DNA from: Kiloniellaceae bacterium
GTDB taxonomy: Bacteria; Pseudomonadota; Alphaproteobacteria; Kiloniellales; Kiloniellaceae
DNA: 64,000 nucleotides
Reading direction: 5' to 3'
NCBI GenBank assembly: GCA_009377535.1
Contig: WHTV01000013.1
Coordinates: forward strand, 1-64,000
Shown here: positions 25,644 through 33,609 of the stretch, one piece after another
Numbering within the stretch: position 1 is the first letter of the stretch
Layout: each line of letters starts with the position of its first letter
The notes under the pieces: model-generated
The model's database searches: none
What the model was told of the DNA's origin: nothing
What the model saw: only the letters and a program-made list of their open reading frames with translations
Position numbers and translations under genes: made by a program

Positions 25644-25898
25644 ATGAACAAGTCAGTCTTCTTCACCAGTCTTGCCGCGGCCGCCATGGCCTTTGGCCTT
25701 GCCGCCTGCGAGGAACAGCAGGCCTCGGATGACGCCACCACGCCGATGCAACAGCAGGGCGCCGTACCGCCAGCCGAAGACAGCGGCAGCGCGCCGGACT
25801 CCACGGCACCGCAAGGGACCGAATCGCCGACCATGCAGCCGCCGACCGAGGAGCCCACGACGGAGGAGCCCGGAACCGGCGGGTCGACGACCCAGTAA
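25644..25898 (+). CDS. Small lipoprotein with a Thr/Pro/Glu-rich tail
   Basis: This 84-residue predicted lipoprotein has a leader MNKSVFFTSLAAAAMAFG and the lipobox LAAC, lipidated Cys22. The mature part (EEQQASDDATTPMQQQ onward) is acidic and low in complexity, with repeated PTEEP/TEEPG units at the C-terminus, so it is probably unstructured and tethered to a membrane. GGAG eight to nine bases before ATG 25644 fixes the start; the 12 upstream codons are not part of it. It precedes the sigma/anti-sigma pair on the same strand, with about 265 bases between, so co-transcription is possible but unproven. Confidence 0.8.
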   Translation: MNKSVFFTSLAAAAMAFGLAACEEQQASDDATTPMQQQGAVPPAEDSGSAPDSTAPQGTESPTMQPPTEEPTTEEPGTGGSTTQ

Positions 25899-26163
25899 AC
25901 AGCCGACCGCGGAACGGCCGGGGGGAGCCCTGCGGGTCGGTGGCGCTTCGGTGCCATGGAACCCGCAGATTCCCGCCGGCCGAGCCGCGCAAGGTGAAAA
26001 TCCCAGGCGCCGGCAGTTTGTCATGAATGCGGCAATCGACACCACAATTCGTCACAAATCAGACCTCTTAAGGTTCCAGGACAGTCTTGGGACCCCTGCC
26101 TACCTTCACCCCGTGCGCACCGGCGTCCCGCCCGTCGCACTGAGGGAAAATAGGCAGGAGGCA

Positions 26164-26679
26164 ATGAGCGTGGCGACGACGGATTCGACGGTTCTCGAGC
26201 ACATCCCTGGACTTCGACGCTATGCCCGTGCCCTGGCGGGCAACACGGCGGAAGCCGACGACCTGGTGCAGGAATGCCTCAGCCGAGCGCTGGCCAGGCG
26301 TCAGAAAGCGGCGGAGATCCGCAACCTGCGCGCTTACCTCTTCACCATCCTGCACAACGCCCATGTCGACCGCCTGACCGAGCGCCGGCGCTGGAACTAC
26401 GCTGTTCCCGACGAAGCGCTGGAGAACCTGACGGCGCGCCCGGCCCCGCAGCTCGGCTTCCTGGAGCTGCACGATCTCGCCGACGCGCTGGAGCGGCTGC
26501 CGGAGGAGCAGCGCCAGGCGGTGCTGCTCGTCGGCTACGAGGGGCTCGCCTACAAGGAAGCGGCGGAAGTGCTGGACGTGCCTATCGGCACCGTCATGTC
26601 GCGGCTCTCGCGCGGGCGCGAGGCGCTGCGCCGCATGATGATCGGCGCGCCGATGGCCAACCTTCGGAAGGTGCAATGA
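26164..26679 (+). CDS. ECF-type RNA polymerase sigma factor
   Basis: This 171-residue group IV sigma factor has region 2 at about 12-75 (RYARALAGNTAEADDLVQEC, then NLRAYLFTILHNAHVDRL) and region 4 at about 105-160 (LPEEQRQAVLLVGYEGLAYK, EAAEVLDVPIGTVMSRLSRG). It would direct RNA polymerase to a stress regulon. An ideal AGGAGG precedes the ATG. Its stop overlaps the start of the membrane anti-sigma factor in ATGA form, so both are made together. No PhyR/NepR partners are present, which argues against this being the general stress factor EcfG. Confidence 0.93.
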   Translation: MSVATTDSTVLEHIPGLRRYARALAGNTAEADDLVQECLSRALARRQKAAEIRNLRAYLFTILHNAHVDRLTERRRWNYAVPDEALENLTARPAPQLGFLELHDLADALERLPEEQRQAVLLVGYEGLAYKEAAEVLDVPIGTVMSRLSRGREALRRMMIGAPMANLRKVQ

Positions 26680-27680
26680 CGCCAGCCCGGCCAATCAATG
26701 ACAACGCGGTTCCCGAAGACGACCTGCAGGCCTATGTCGACGGGCAGCTCGACAGCCATCGCCGGGCTGCGATCGAGTCCTACCTGGCGGCCCATCCCGG
26801 CGAGGCGGCGCGCCTGGCCGCCTATCGTGCGCAGAACATCAGTCTCCACGCCCTCTTCGATCCACGCCCGGACAAGTCCGCACGCGACAACACCCTGCCA
26901 CCGCGCATGGCGGCCCTGGCCGGCGTGCTTGACGCCGCGCTGAAGGAGTCCCCAACACGCGCCCTAAGCACACGCCGCTGGCGCAGCCTTGCGGCCTCCG
27001 TCGCCCTGATGATCACCGCTGGAGCCGCCGGCTGGGTCTTTCTGGAGCAGGTGGGGGGACGCGACGATCCCCTCGTCGCCTTCACGCGGCAGGCAGCTGA
27101 GGCCCCGCTGCAGCCGGTCGTTGAGGCGCAGAGCAGCGAGCGGCAAGTCGTTACCTGGCTCGCGGCCCAGCCGGGCGACGTGCCAGCGACGGTGCCGGAC
27201 CTGGAGACGTTCGGCTTCAGCCTGGCGAGCGAGCGCCTGCTGGCCGGTAACGGCGGCCCGCCGGCCGCCCAGTTGCTTTACCAGAACGAAGCGGGTCAGC
27301 GCGTGACCCTCACCATGCGGACCGGCGGCAAGGCGGGGAAATCCAGCTTTACCTTTGCGCGCGACGGCGATGGCGCGCAATTCCTCTGGCAGGACTCGCA
27401 CATGGCCTACAGCCTGGCCGGCAGCATGGCCCAGGAGAGTCTGCTAAAGATCGCCGAGGCAGTGAGCCGCAGCCTGCGCGAGGACGCACAGACTACCGCG
27501 CGACAGGAGACGACGGAAACGACTGCACCGCTCTCTGCGGCGCCGGAAGCTGCCGACGGCGACACGACTGCGCCGCTCAAGGCGGCGCCGCCGGCTGCCG
27601 GATCGGCCCCGCTGCTCGACAAGAGCCCCTTGATTCCGGTGCCGCTGACCGAAGCCGGCGGCCAGCCCAAGGAAACCTGA
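26676..27680 (+). CDS. Transmembrane anti-sigma factor
   Basis: This 334-residue partner of the ECF sigma factor upstream has an N-terminal cytoplasmic anti-sigma domain (VPEDDLQAYVDGQLDSHRRA at 12-31, with ESYLAAHPGEAARLAAYRAQ following) without the HxxxCxxC zinc motif, one membrane helix at about 104-124 (SLAASVALMITAGAAGWVFL), and a periplasmic domain to about 270, followed by an Ala/Thr/Pro-rich tail. The arrangement is like RsiW/ChrR-type regulators: the periplasmic part senses a signal and the sigma factor is then released. The signal is not evident. Four-base overlap with the sigma gene. Confidence 0.9.
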   Translation: MTPARPINDNAVPEDDLQAYVDGQLDSHRRAAIESYLAAHPGEAARLAAYRAQNISLHALFDPRPDKSARDNTLPPRMAALAGVLDAALKESPTRALSTRRWRSLAASVALMITAGAAGWVFLEQVGGRDDPLVAFTRQAAEAPLQPVVEAQSSERQVVTWLAAQPGDVPATVPDLETFGFSLASERLLAGNGGPPAAQLLYQNEAGQRVTLTMRTGGKAGKSSFTFARDGDGAQFLWQDSHMAYSLAGSMAQESLLKIAEAVSRSLREDAQTTARQETTETTAPLSAAPEAADGDTTAPLKAAPPAAGSAPLLDKSPLIPVPLTEAGGQPKET

Positions 27681-27708
27681 GGCCGGCCACCGTTTTCCGC
27701 GCCGGCTT

Positions 27709-28185
27709 TCATGCCCGCGCGGCGCTGTTCTCGCCGAGAACCTTCTCCAGTTGGCCGAGCAACCAGTTCCAGCCGCTTTCGCGCTGCCCCACATTATCGC
27801 CGCCGTCGAAGAAGGCGGCCTGCTCGGTGTAGATCAACCGCGCTCCCTTGCCGTCGGGCCGAACCTCCATGGTCGCCAGCGAAGCGGAAATCGGTTTCTC
27901 GTCGAGCCGCATCGTGTAGGCGAAGACGATGCGGCGGTCCGGCACGATGTTCAGGAACACGGTGTCGTTGATGTGCAAGGGGCCGCCCGGCTGCCGCCCC
28001 GTCGAGTACTCTCGGCCGCCGACGCGAAAGTCGAGTTTGTGTTCGACGTCTTCCCACCCATCGGCGTCACCGAACCAGCGTTGCTTCATGGCGGGCCGCG
28101 ACCAGGCCGCGAAGACCTCGGCGGGCGTGGCATCGAAGCGGCGCTCGACCGTGAAAGTGGCATGCTCTGCGGAAGGAGCGTTCAT
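27709..28185 (-). CDS. SRPBCC (AHSA1-type) family protein
   Basis: This 158-residue START-like fold protein of the AHSA1 (activator of Hsp90 ATPase homologue 1-like) branch has the FDATPAEVFAAWSRPAMKQRW opening (split: FDATPAEVFAAW, SRPAMKQRWFGD), a DFRVGGREYSTG middle and a terminal GWNWLLGQLEKVLG. It probably binds a small hydrophobic ligand or acts in detoxification; family members next to helix-turn-helix repressors are common. AAAGGAA precedes ATG 28185. It lies 44 bases downstream of an NTF2-like gene; both are divergent from an HxlR regulator. No ligand can be named. Confidence 0.9.
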   Translation of the reverse strand: MNAPSAEHATFTVERRFDATPAEVFAAWSRPAMKQRWFGDADGWEDVEHKLDFRVGGREYSTGRQPGGPLHINDTVFLNIVPDRRIVFAYTMRLDEKPISASLATMEVRPDGKGARLIYTEQAAFFDGGDNVGQRESGWNWLLGQLEKVLGENSAARA

Positions 28186-28229
28186 CAGGGATTCCTTTCG
28201 GATTGCTGGTTTCGGCAATCGCCGCAGCC

Positions 28230-28604
28230 TCAGGCTGCCGCGTCGAAGATCGCGAAAAGATGGTCGGGGTGGTTGCCGAAGTAGACGTCCACCTGGACGA
28301 TCTGACCGCCCTCGGCGCGGAAGTACTCGGCGCAACGGTACTCCGCCCCGGAATTCAGCGTCGCCACGTAGCGCACCATCGCCTCGTTGCCGTCGGTGAG
28401 GACGGCCTCGAAGTCGACGGCACGGATCTTGCCGCTGCCGGGCCAGCACTCCTGAAAGTATGTCGCCTTGTCGATCCGGTTGCCGAGCGGGCAGCGGAAA
28501 ACGAAATCCTCCCGCAGAAGCGCCTCCAGCACCTCCCGGCGCTTCGAGATGTAGGCGCCGAAGTAGCTGCGCACGAGGTCGGCGATGTCTTGCTGCTTTG
28601 CCAT
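28230..28604 (-). CDS. NTF2-like/SnoaL-type protein
   Basis: This 124-residue cystatin-like alpha+beta barrel protein has typical marks: an N-terminal helix (IADLVRSYFGAYISKRREVL), LLREDFVFRCPLGNRIDKA, YFQECWPGSGKIRAVDFEAV and the terminal strand QIVQVDVYFGNHP. Such proteins are small-molecule enzymes or binding proteins; function cannot be set. It is the first gene after the divergent operator region and probably forms an operon with the SRPBCC gene. GGAGGTGACC upstream is a strong ribosome-binding site. Confidence 0.88.
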   Translation of the reverse strand: MAKQQDIADLVRSYFGAYISKRREVLEALLREDFVFRCPLGNRIDKATYFQECWPGSGKIRAVDFEAVLTDGNEAMVRYVATLNSGAEYRCAEYFRAEGGQIVQVDVYFGNHPDHLFAIFDAAA

Positions 28605-28627
28605 GGTGGGTCACCTCCTGATCAGTT

Positions 28628-28689
28628 AACCAGTTGCATATAACAACCGGTTGCAGATTATGATCAATGGTGCGATAATGCAAGCGGTT
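28628..28689. promoter_or_regulatory. Three copies of an AACCRGTTGCA operator-like repeat between hxlR-type gene and NTF2/SRPBCC genes
   Basis: Direct repeats AACCAGTTGCA (28628-28638) and AACCGGTTGCA (28645-28655) are 17 bases apart, start to start; an inverted, slightly degenerate copy lies at 28679-28689 (reverse complement AACCGCTTGCA). They fill the divergent promoter region between the HxlR-type regulator (start 28723) and the NTF2-like gene (start 28604). Repeats of this type in a divergent region typically bind the dimeric winged-helix regulator encoded next door; this is inference. Confidence 0.6.
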
Positions 28690-28722
28690 TTTCTTTGCCC
28701 GCGGATTTCAGGAGAAAACGGG

Positions 28723-29229
28723 ATGTCCGGTTCACACCGATCGGGATGCCCAATCAACCTCACCCTGGAGGTGCTGGGCGACAAATGGTCCCTGTTGATC
28801 CTGCGCGACATGATGTTCGGCAACCGCCGGCACTTCCGCGAGCTGCTGCGCTCCGAGGAAGGCATCTCCTCGAACATCCTGGCGGACCGCCTGAAGATGC
28901 TGCTCGAAGAGGGCCTGATCACCAAGGCCGACGACCCCAGCCACAAGCAGAAGGCCATCTACAGCCTGACCGAGAAGGCCATCGAGTTGTTGCCGGTCTT
29001 TGCGCAGATCGGCGCCTGGGGCACCCGCCACCTGCCGGTGAGCGAGGAGCTCTCGATCCGCGCCAAGCTGCTGGCGGACGGTGGGCCGCCGATGTGGGAA
29101 GATTTCATGGCCGAGCTGCGCGAGGCGCACCTGGGGATCGCGCCTCGCAAGCGACAGGTCCCCTCGGTCGCCGAACGCCTGCGGGCGGCCTACGAAGAGG
29201 TGTGCGCCAGGCAGGCGGCCAAGACCTAG
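28723..29229 (+). CDS. HxlR family transcriptional regulator
   Basis: This 168-residue winged-helix regulator has the HxlR pattern: a conserved Cys near the N-terminus (SGCPINLTLEVLGDKW), LLILRDMMFGNRRHFRELLR, EEGISSNILADRLKMLLEEG and a wing with KAIYSLTEKAIELLPV, plus a C-terminal extension of about 55 residues beyond the usual length. The N-terminal Cys is the redox or aldehyde-sensing residue in HxlR-type factors such as HypR. AGGAG before ATG 28723 fixes the start. It diverges from the NTF2-like/SRPBCC pair, which it probably controls through the repeats at 28628-28689. Confidence 0.92.
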   Translation: MSGSHRSGCPINLTLEVLGDKWSLLILRDMMFGNRRHFRELLRSEEGISSNILADRLKMLLEEGLITKADDPSHKQKAIYSLTEKAIELLPVFAQIGAWGTRHLPVSEELSIRAKLLADGGPPMWEDFMAELREAHLGIAPRKRQVPSVAERLRAAYEEVCARQAAKT

Positions 29230-29254
29230 GCCGTACCGCCAGTCGGGAGCGTCT

Positions 29255-30082
29255 TCATCCGAAGCGCTTGAAGCGGTCCTCGAGTTCCGCAAAGCCGACG
29301 GCCTCCGACAAGGCGCCGAAGCTGCCGCCTTCAATGATTTCCTGCGCCGCCCGCAGGCAGCTGCCATAGGCCAGGCGGGCCAGCGCCGCGCCAACGCTGA
29401 TGCGCCTGACGCCGGCATCGGCAAGCTGCCGCACCGTGAAAGCGGCGCCGGGCAGTCCCATCACCACGTTGACCGGCCGGTTCACGGCGGCGCACAGGCT
29501 GCGAATCTCTTCAAGGCTGCGCAGGCCGGGGGCGTAGAGCACGTCGGCGCCGGCCTCGGCAAAGGCCTGCAGCCGACGGATGGTGTCGTTGAGATCAGGC
29601 CGCCCCCACAGATAGTTCTCGCAGCGCGCGGTCAACACGAAGTCGTGGGGAAGCGATCGTGCCGCCTCGACCGCCGCCGCGATGCGTTCGACCGCTAGGG
29701 GAAAGTCGAAGATCGGGTCGTCACGGCGATTGGTGTGGTCCTCGATCGAACAGCCCGCCAGCCCGGTCGCCGCGGCGGCATGGATCGTCTCCGCCACGCT
29801 GTCGGGCGAGTCGCCGAAGCCCTTCTCCAAATCGGCCGAAACAGGCAGCTCGCTGGCCGTGACGATGGCGCGGCAATGCGCCAGCACCTCGTCGCGCGAT
29901 GACCTGCCTTCCGGCCTGCCCAGGGAGAACGCGAAGCCCGCGCTGGTCGTCGCGAGGGCCTCGAAGCCCAGGGATGCGAGGAGGCGGGCGGTGCCCACGT
30001 CCCAGGGATTGGGAATGACAAAGGCGCCTTCGCGCTCGTGCAGCGCGCGGAAAGACGCAGCCTTGCTTGCCTGGTCTGACAT
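29255..30082 (-). CDS. Isocitrate lyase/PEP mutase family protein
   Basis: This 275-residue TIM-barrel protein of the isocitrate lyase/phosphoenolpyruvate mutase superfamily has FVIPNPWDVGTARLLASLGF near residue 22-41, SADLEKGFGDSPDSVAETI (metal-binding Asp/Glu), GCSIEDHTN and VLTARCENYLWG, the last in place of the KxCGH loop of true isocitrate lyase. Such short members form or break carbon-carbon or carbon-phosphorus bonds next to a carboxylate, and many have unknown substrates. AAAGG upstream supports ATG 30082; the longer upstream frame is not coding-like. It is convergent with the HxlR gene (25-base gap). Confidence 0.88.
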   Translation of the reverse strand: MSDQASKAASFRALHEREGAFVIPNPWDVGTARLLASLGFEALATTSAGFAFSLGRPEGRSSRDEVLAHCRAIVTASELPVSADLEKGFGDSPDSVAETIHAAAATGLAGCSIEDHTNRRDDPIFDFPLAVERIAAAVEAARSLPHDFVLTARCENYLWGRPDLNDTIRRLQAFAEAGADVLYAPGLRSLEEIRSLCAAVNRPVNVVMGLPGAAFTVRQLADAGVRRISVGAALARLAYGSCLRAAQEIIEGGSFGALSEAVGFAELEDRFKRFG

Positions 30083-30194
30083 GTCGGGAAACCTTTCGCA
30101 GAAAAACGGTGCCGCCGCCAAGGGGCGGCCGGCAAGGATCGCCATGCTATCAGGTTTCTCCTGACGCCCTCCTGTCAGCAGGCCTGCAGTGTTC

Positions 30195-30893
30195 CTAGAC
30201 CGCTGCGGCGCACGGCGCCTTGGCGCCGAGGCCGTCGTAGAGATCCAACAGCCGCCCGAACCAGGCGGCCACCGGGTCGTCGTCGTCCAGCAGGTTCTGC
30301 GGCGAGGCGCAACGCGCCCACTGAAGCGCACCGAAGACGATGTAGTCGGCATAGGCCGGCTCGTCGCCGCCGAGGAAGGCGACGTCCTTTACCGTCAGGC
30401 GCAGCGGCGTCAGCACGGCGTGGAGGTGCTTCAGGTTTTCCGCCTTGGCCGCGCTGTAATCCTCCAGCGTTGCGCCCAGGGCCGCCTCGCGGCTCTCGCG
30501 GAAATAGCCGAGGTCGTCGGCGTGCAGGATCTTCACGATGTCGGCGATGATGAGGCGCACCAGCGCCGGGTGCAGCTGCCCCTCCGCCCAGCGCTTGATG
30601 AAGAGCGCGCCGCCGCGGGCATCGACGCTACCGAACAGCGCCGGCCGGTCGGGGTAGGCATCCTCCAGGTAGCAGGCGATCTCCCAGGAGTCGTGGATCA
30701 CCTTCTCGCCGTCGACCAGCACCGGCACACGCCCCTGCCCCGAGAAGGCGATGGCCTGCTTCTCGGTGAAGCGCCAGGGAACGGTCTCCACCGCCAGGAC
30801 CTTGTGGGTCAGTGCCATCTTCGTGCGCCAGCAATAGGGGCTGAAGCGCAGCAGCGGATCGGCCGCCGCAAGATCATACATCCTCAAGATCAT
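30195..30893 (-). CDS. Glutathione S-transferase family protein
   Basis: This 232-residue protein has a thioredoxin-like N-terminal domain (MYDLAAADPLLRFSPYCWRT, conserved SPYCWR with a Cys in the active-site position; VPVLVDG; cis-Pro motif) and an all-helical C-terminal domain. Such proteins conjugate glutathione to electrophiles or isomerise substrates; the target is unknown. The start is ambiguous: ATG 30893 preserves the family M-x-x-x-YDLA opening, while ATG 30881 is four codons later. Either start overlaps the 3' end of the S9 peptidase gene, implying coupling. Confidence 0.9.
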   Translation of the reverse strand: MILRMYDLAAADPLLRFSPYCWRTKMALTHKVLAVETVPWRFTEKQAIAFSGQGRVPVLVDGEKVIHDSWEIACYLEDAYPDRPALFGSVDARGGALFIKRWAEGQLHPALVRLIIADIVKILHADDLGYFRESREAALGATLEDYSAAKAENLKHLHAVLTPLRLTVKDVAFLGGDEPAYADYIVFGALQWARCASPQNLLDDDDPVAAWFGRLLDLYDGLGAKAPCAAAV

Positions 30894-33051
30894 CTCTCCC
30901 GGCCTTGCCGCAGACCAGCAGCGCGAAGGCATAGGACAGTGCCACCTCGTGCAGCTTGTCGAAGCGTCCCGACGCGCCGCCGTGGCCGGCCGTCATCACC
31001 GTCTTCAGCAGCAGCAGGTTGTCGTCGGTCTTGGCCGCCCGCAGCCGGGCCACCCACTTGGCCGGCTCCCAATAGGTGACGCGCGGGTCGGTGAGCCCGG
31101 CGGTCGCGAGGATCGCCGGATAGGCCTTGGCCTCGACGTTGTCGCAGGGCGAATAGGCGGCGATGGTGCGGTAGGCCTCGAGGCTCTCCAGCGGATTGCC
31201 CCACTCCGGCCATTCCGGCGGCGTCAGCGGCAGGTCCTTATCGCACATGGTCGTCAGCACGTCGACGAAAGGCACCTCGGCGACGATGCCGCGAAATAGG
31301 TCCGGGCGCAGGTTGGCGACCGCGCCCATCAGAAGGCCGCCGGCCGAGCCGCCGTGGCCGACGATCTGGCCGGCGCGGGTGAAACCCTGCCCGATCAGCG
31401 CTTCCGCCGCCGAGATGAAGTCGCGGAAGCTGTTGGACTTCTTGTCCAGCTTGCCGTCGAGATACCAGCCGTAGCCCTTGTCGGTGCCGCCGCGGATGTG
31501 CGCGATGGCGTAGATGAATCCACGGTCGATCAGGCTGAAGCGGTTGGTCGAAAAGGCGGCCGGGATGGCGTGGCCGTAGGAGCCATAGCCGTAGAGCAGC
31601 AGCGGTGCCGAGCCGTCGAGCGGCGTCGTCTTGCGGTAGACCAGGGAAACCGGCACTTCCTCGCCGTCGTGGGCGCGGGCCAGGATGCGGCGCGCCACGT
31701 AGTCGTCGGCATTGTGGCCGCTCGGCACCTCCTGCTCCTTGCGCAGCACCCGCCGCCGGCTCGCCATGTCGTAGTCGTAGACCCGCTGCGGCGTGGTCAG
31801 CGAGGAATAGGCGAAGCGCAGGCTGGCGGTGTCGTAGAGGTAGCCGGGTATCAGGCCCAGGGAGTAGGCCTGCTCGTCGAAGGCGATGGCGTGCTCCGCG
31901 CCGGAAGCCCAGGCGGTGACGACGATGCGCGGCAGGCCGGCCTCGCGCTCCAAGCGGACGAGATAGTCCTTGAACACCTCCAGGCCGAGAATCAGACAGC
32001 CCGGCCGGTGCGGCACCAGGTCGCGCCACTGCGCGCGCCCCGGCGTCGCGATGGGCGCCTCGACGATCTTGAAGTCGATGGCGCCGTCGGCGTTGGTCAG
32101 GATGAGGAAGCGCGCGCCGTGGTCGCTGACGTCGTACTCGAGGCCGCGCTCGCGCACCGCGATGAGGACCGGCGCGCTTTCGGGGGCGGCCGCGTCGACC
32201 ACCCGCGCCTCGGAGGTGGTGTGGTCGTGCGCCGAGATGACGATGAAGCGGTCGCTCTCGGTCTTACTGAGGCCGACGAAGAAGCCGGGGTCCGGCTCCT
32301 CGTAGACCAGCACGTCCGCTGCGGTATCGTCGCCGAGGCGGTGGCGGTAAACTTTGGAGGGGCGGTGCTCCTCGTCGAGCGTCACATAGAACAGCGTGCG
32401 GCCGTCGTTGGCCCAGACCAGGCTGCCCTGTGCCTCCTCGATGGTGTCGGGCAGCAGCGTGCCGTTGGAGAGATCCTTCACGTTGATACGGTAGCGCTCC
32501 GAGCCGTTGCGGTCGACGGCATAGGCCAACAAGCCATGGTCGGGGCTGTGCTCGCAGGCGCCGACCCGGAAGAAGTTCTCGCCCTCGGCCTCGCGGTTGC
32601 CGTCGAGCAACACCTGCTCGCCCTCCCGGCCGGATCCGTCGGCCGCCCAGCCCCCTCCCAGGGCATCGGCCGGGCAGCGGCAGAACACCGGGTGCTGGCC
32701 CCCGGTCTCGAAGCGCTGGTAGTAGGCATAGAGCCCGTCCGGGCTCGGCACCGAGCTGTCGTCCTCCTTGATGCGCCCCTTCATCTCGGCGAAGAGCTGC
32801 TGCTGCAGCGTCGCCGTGGGCGCCATCGCCGCCTCGGTATAGACGTTCTCGGCTTCCAGGTAGGCGCGGATCTCCGCATCCAGCACAGCGGGGTCGCGCA
32901 TCACGTCGCGCCAGTTGTCGGCGCGCAGCCAGGCATAGGGATCCTCGCGGGTCACCCCGTGCAGGGTGACGCGCGTCGGCTTGCGCGGCGCCAGCGGCGG
33001 GCGCGTCGGACCGGCAGAGGTGGCAATGCCTTCGATTCTATCGGTAGACAT
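30874..33051 (-). CDS. S9A family peptidase (oligopeptidase B-like)
   Basis: This cytoplasmic serine oligopeptidase of about 725 residues has an N-terminal beta-propeller domain (about 70-430) and a C-terminal alpha/beta-hydrolase domain. The nucleophile is Ser569 in GHGGSAGGLLMG; conserved HIRGGTDKGYGWYLDGK-type segment (HIRGGTDKGYGWY) and AHGG- near the end (MTAGHGGASGRFDK with the catalytic His) are visible. Oligopeptidase B cleaves short peptides after basic residues. ATG 33051 was preferred to ATG 33066. The gene overlaps the following GST start and lies 81 bases downstream of the LEA2-type lipoprotein gene. Confidence 0.93.
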   Translation of the reverse strand: MSTDRIEGIATSAGPTRPPLAPRKPTRVTLHGVTREDPYAWLRADNWRDVMRDPAVLDAEIRAYLEAENVYTEAAMAPTATLQQQLFAEMKGRIKEDDSSVPSPDGLYAYYQRFETGGQHPVFCRCPADALGGGWAADGSGREGEQVLLDGNREAEGENFFRVGACEHSPDHGLLAYAVDRNGSERYRINVKDLSNGTLLPDTIEEAQGSLVWANDGRTLFYVTLDEEHRPSKVYRHRLGDDTAADVLVYEEPDPGFFVGLSKTESDRFIVISAHDHTTSEARVVDAAAPESAPVLIAVRERGLEYDVSDHGARFLILTNADGAIDFKIVEAPIATPGRAQWRDLVPHRPGCLILGLEVFKDYLVRLEREAGLPRIVVTAWASGAEHAIAFDEQAYSLGLIPGYLYDTASLRFAYSSLTTPQRVYDYDMASRRRVLRKEQEVPSGHNADDYVARRILARAHDGEEVPVSLVYRKTTPLDGSAPLLLYGYGSYGHAIPAAFSTNRFSLIDRGFIYAIAHIRGGTDKGYGWYLDGKLDKKSNSFRDFISAAEALIGQGFTRAGQIVGHGGSAGGLLMGAVANLRPDLFRGIVAEVPFVDVLTTMCDKDLPLTPPEWPEWGNPLESLEAYRTIAAYSPCDNVEAKAYPAILATAGLTDPRVTYWEPAKWVARLRAAKTDDNLLLLKTVMTAGHGGASGRFDKLHEVALSYAFALLVCGKAGRDDLEDV

Positions 33052-33132
33052 AGATTTCACCAACATATTCTATCATGGCGTTCGCATGCTCCTGGCCTGT
33101 CGGGCGCGCCGCCCCGGCCGCGACTCCCGCGC

Positions 33133-33609
33133 TTAGATGGCCTCGCCCGGGCCGCCCGGACGCTGCAGGTGGAAGCTGCCTTCGGACTCGTAGGGCACCG
33201 AGTGCCGCTGCAGGCTGTTCATGTAGGCGAGGCCGTGCAACCGGTAGGCAAGGTCGCCGTGCTCGGCCAACAGCAGCATCTGCCGCACCAGGTCGATAAG
33301 CGTGGTGGAAGCCGTTACAGAGATCCGGCCTTCGCTGAGGCGCGGGATGGTCACCCGCTGGTTGCTGAAGCCGCGGGCAAAGGCCTCGCCATTGACCTCG
33401 AGGTCGAAGGTCAGGCCGTCGAGCGGCAGGGCAAAGTCGTTGGGATTGCCGATCCAGAGGTCGATCTCGAAGCGTTGCTCGAAGACGCTGCTCTCCAGCA
33501 GACGCAGATCCACCACCCTGACCAGGGGCGGAATCGGATCGGCGGTCCCGCAAGCTGCAAGCAGCAGCACCGCCGCGACAACGGCAGCCCTGGCCGGGGC
33601 GAGAGTCAA
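33133..33609 (-). CDS. LEA type 2 family lipoprotein
   Basis: This 158-residue predicted lipoprotein has a hydrophobic leader and lipobox LLAAC (lipidated Cys20), followed by a beta-sandwich WHy/LEA2 domain: VVDLRLLESSVFEQRFEIDL, WIGNPNDFALPLDGLTFDLE, NGEAFARGFSN and a VTIPRLSEGRISVTAS strand. Such proteins are stress-associated in many organisms; here its role is unknown. It begins with TTG inside the stop of the AsmA gene (TTGA overlap), so it is almost certainly translationally coupled to AsmA, suggesting a shared envelope role. Confidence 0.85.
   Translation of the reverse strand: MTLAPARAAVVAAVLLLAACGTADPIPPLVRVVDLRLLESSVFEQRFEIDLWIGNPNDFALPLDGLTFDLEVNGEAFARGFSNQRVTIPRLSEGRISVTASTTLIDLVRQMLLLAEHGDLAYRLHGLAYMNSLQRHSVPYESEGSFHLQRPGGPGEAI

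Noticed and set aside
33038-33553. Minus-strand open frame overlapping the LEA2 lipoprotein
   Set aside because: The lipoprotein frame has a lipobox and domain motifs; this one is Arg/Pro/Ala-rich shadow.
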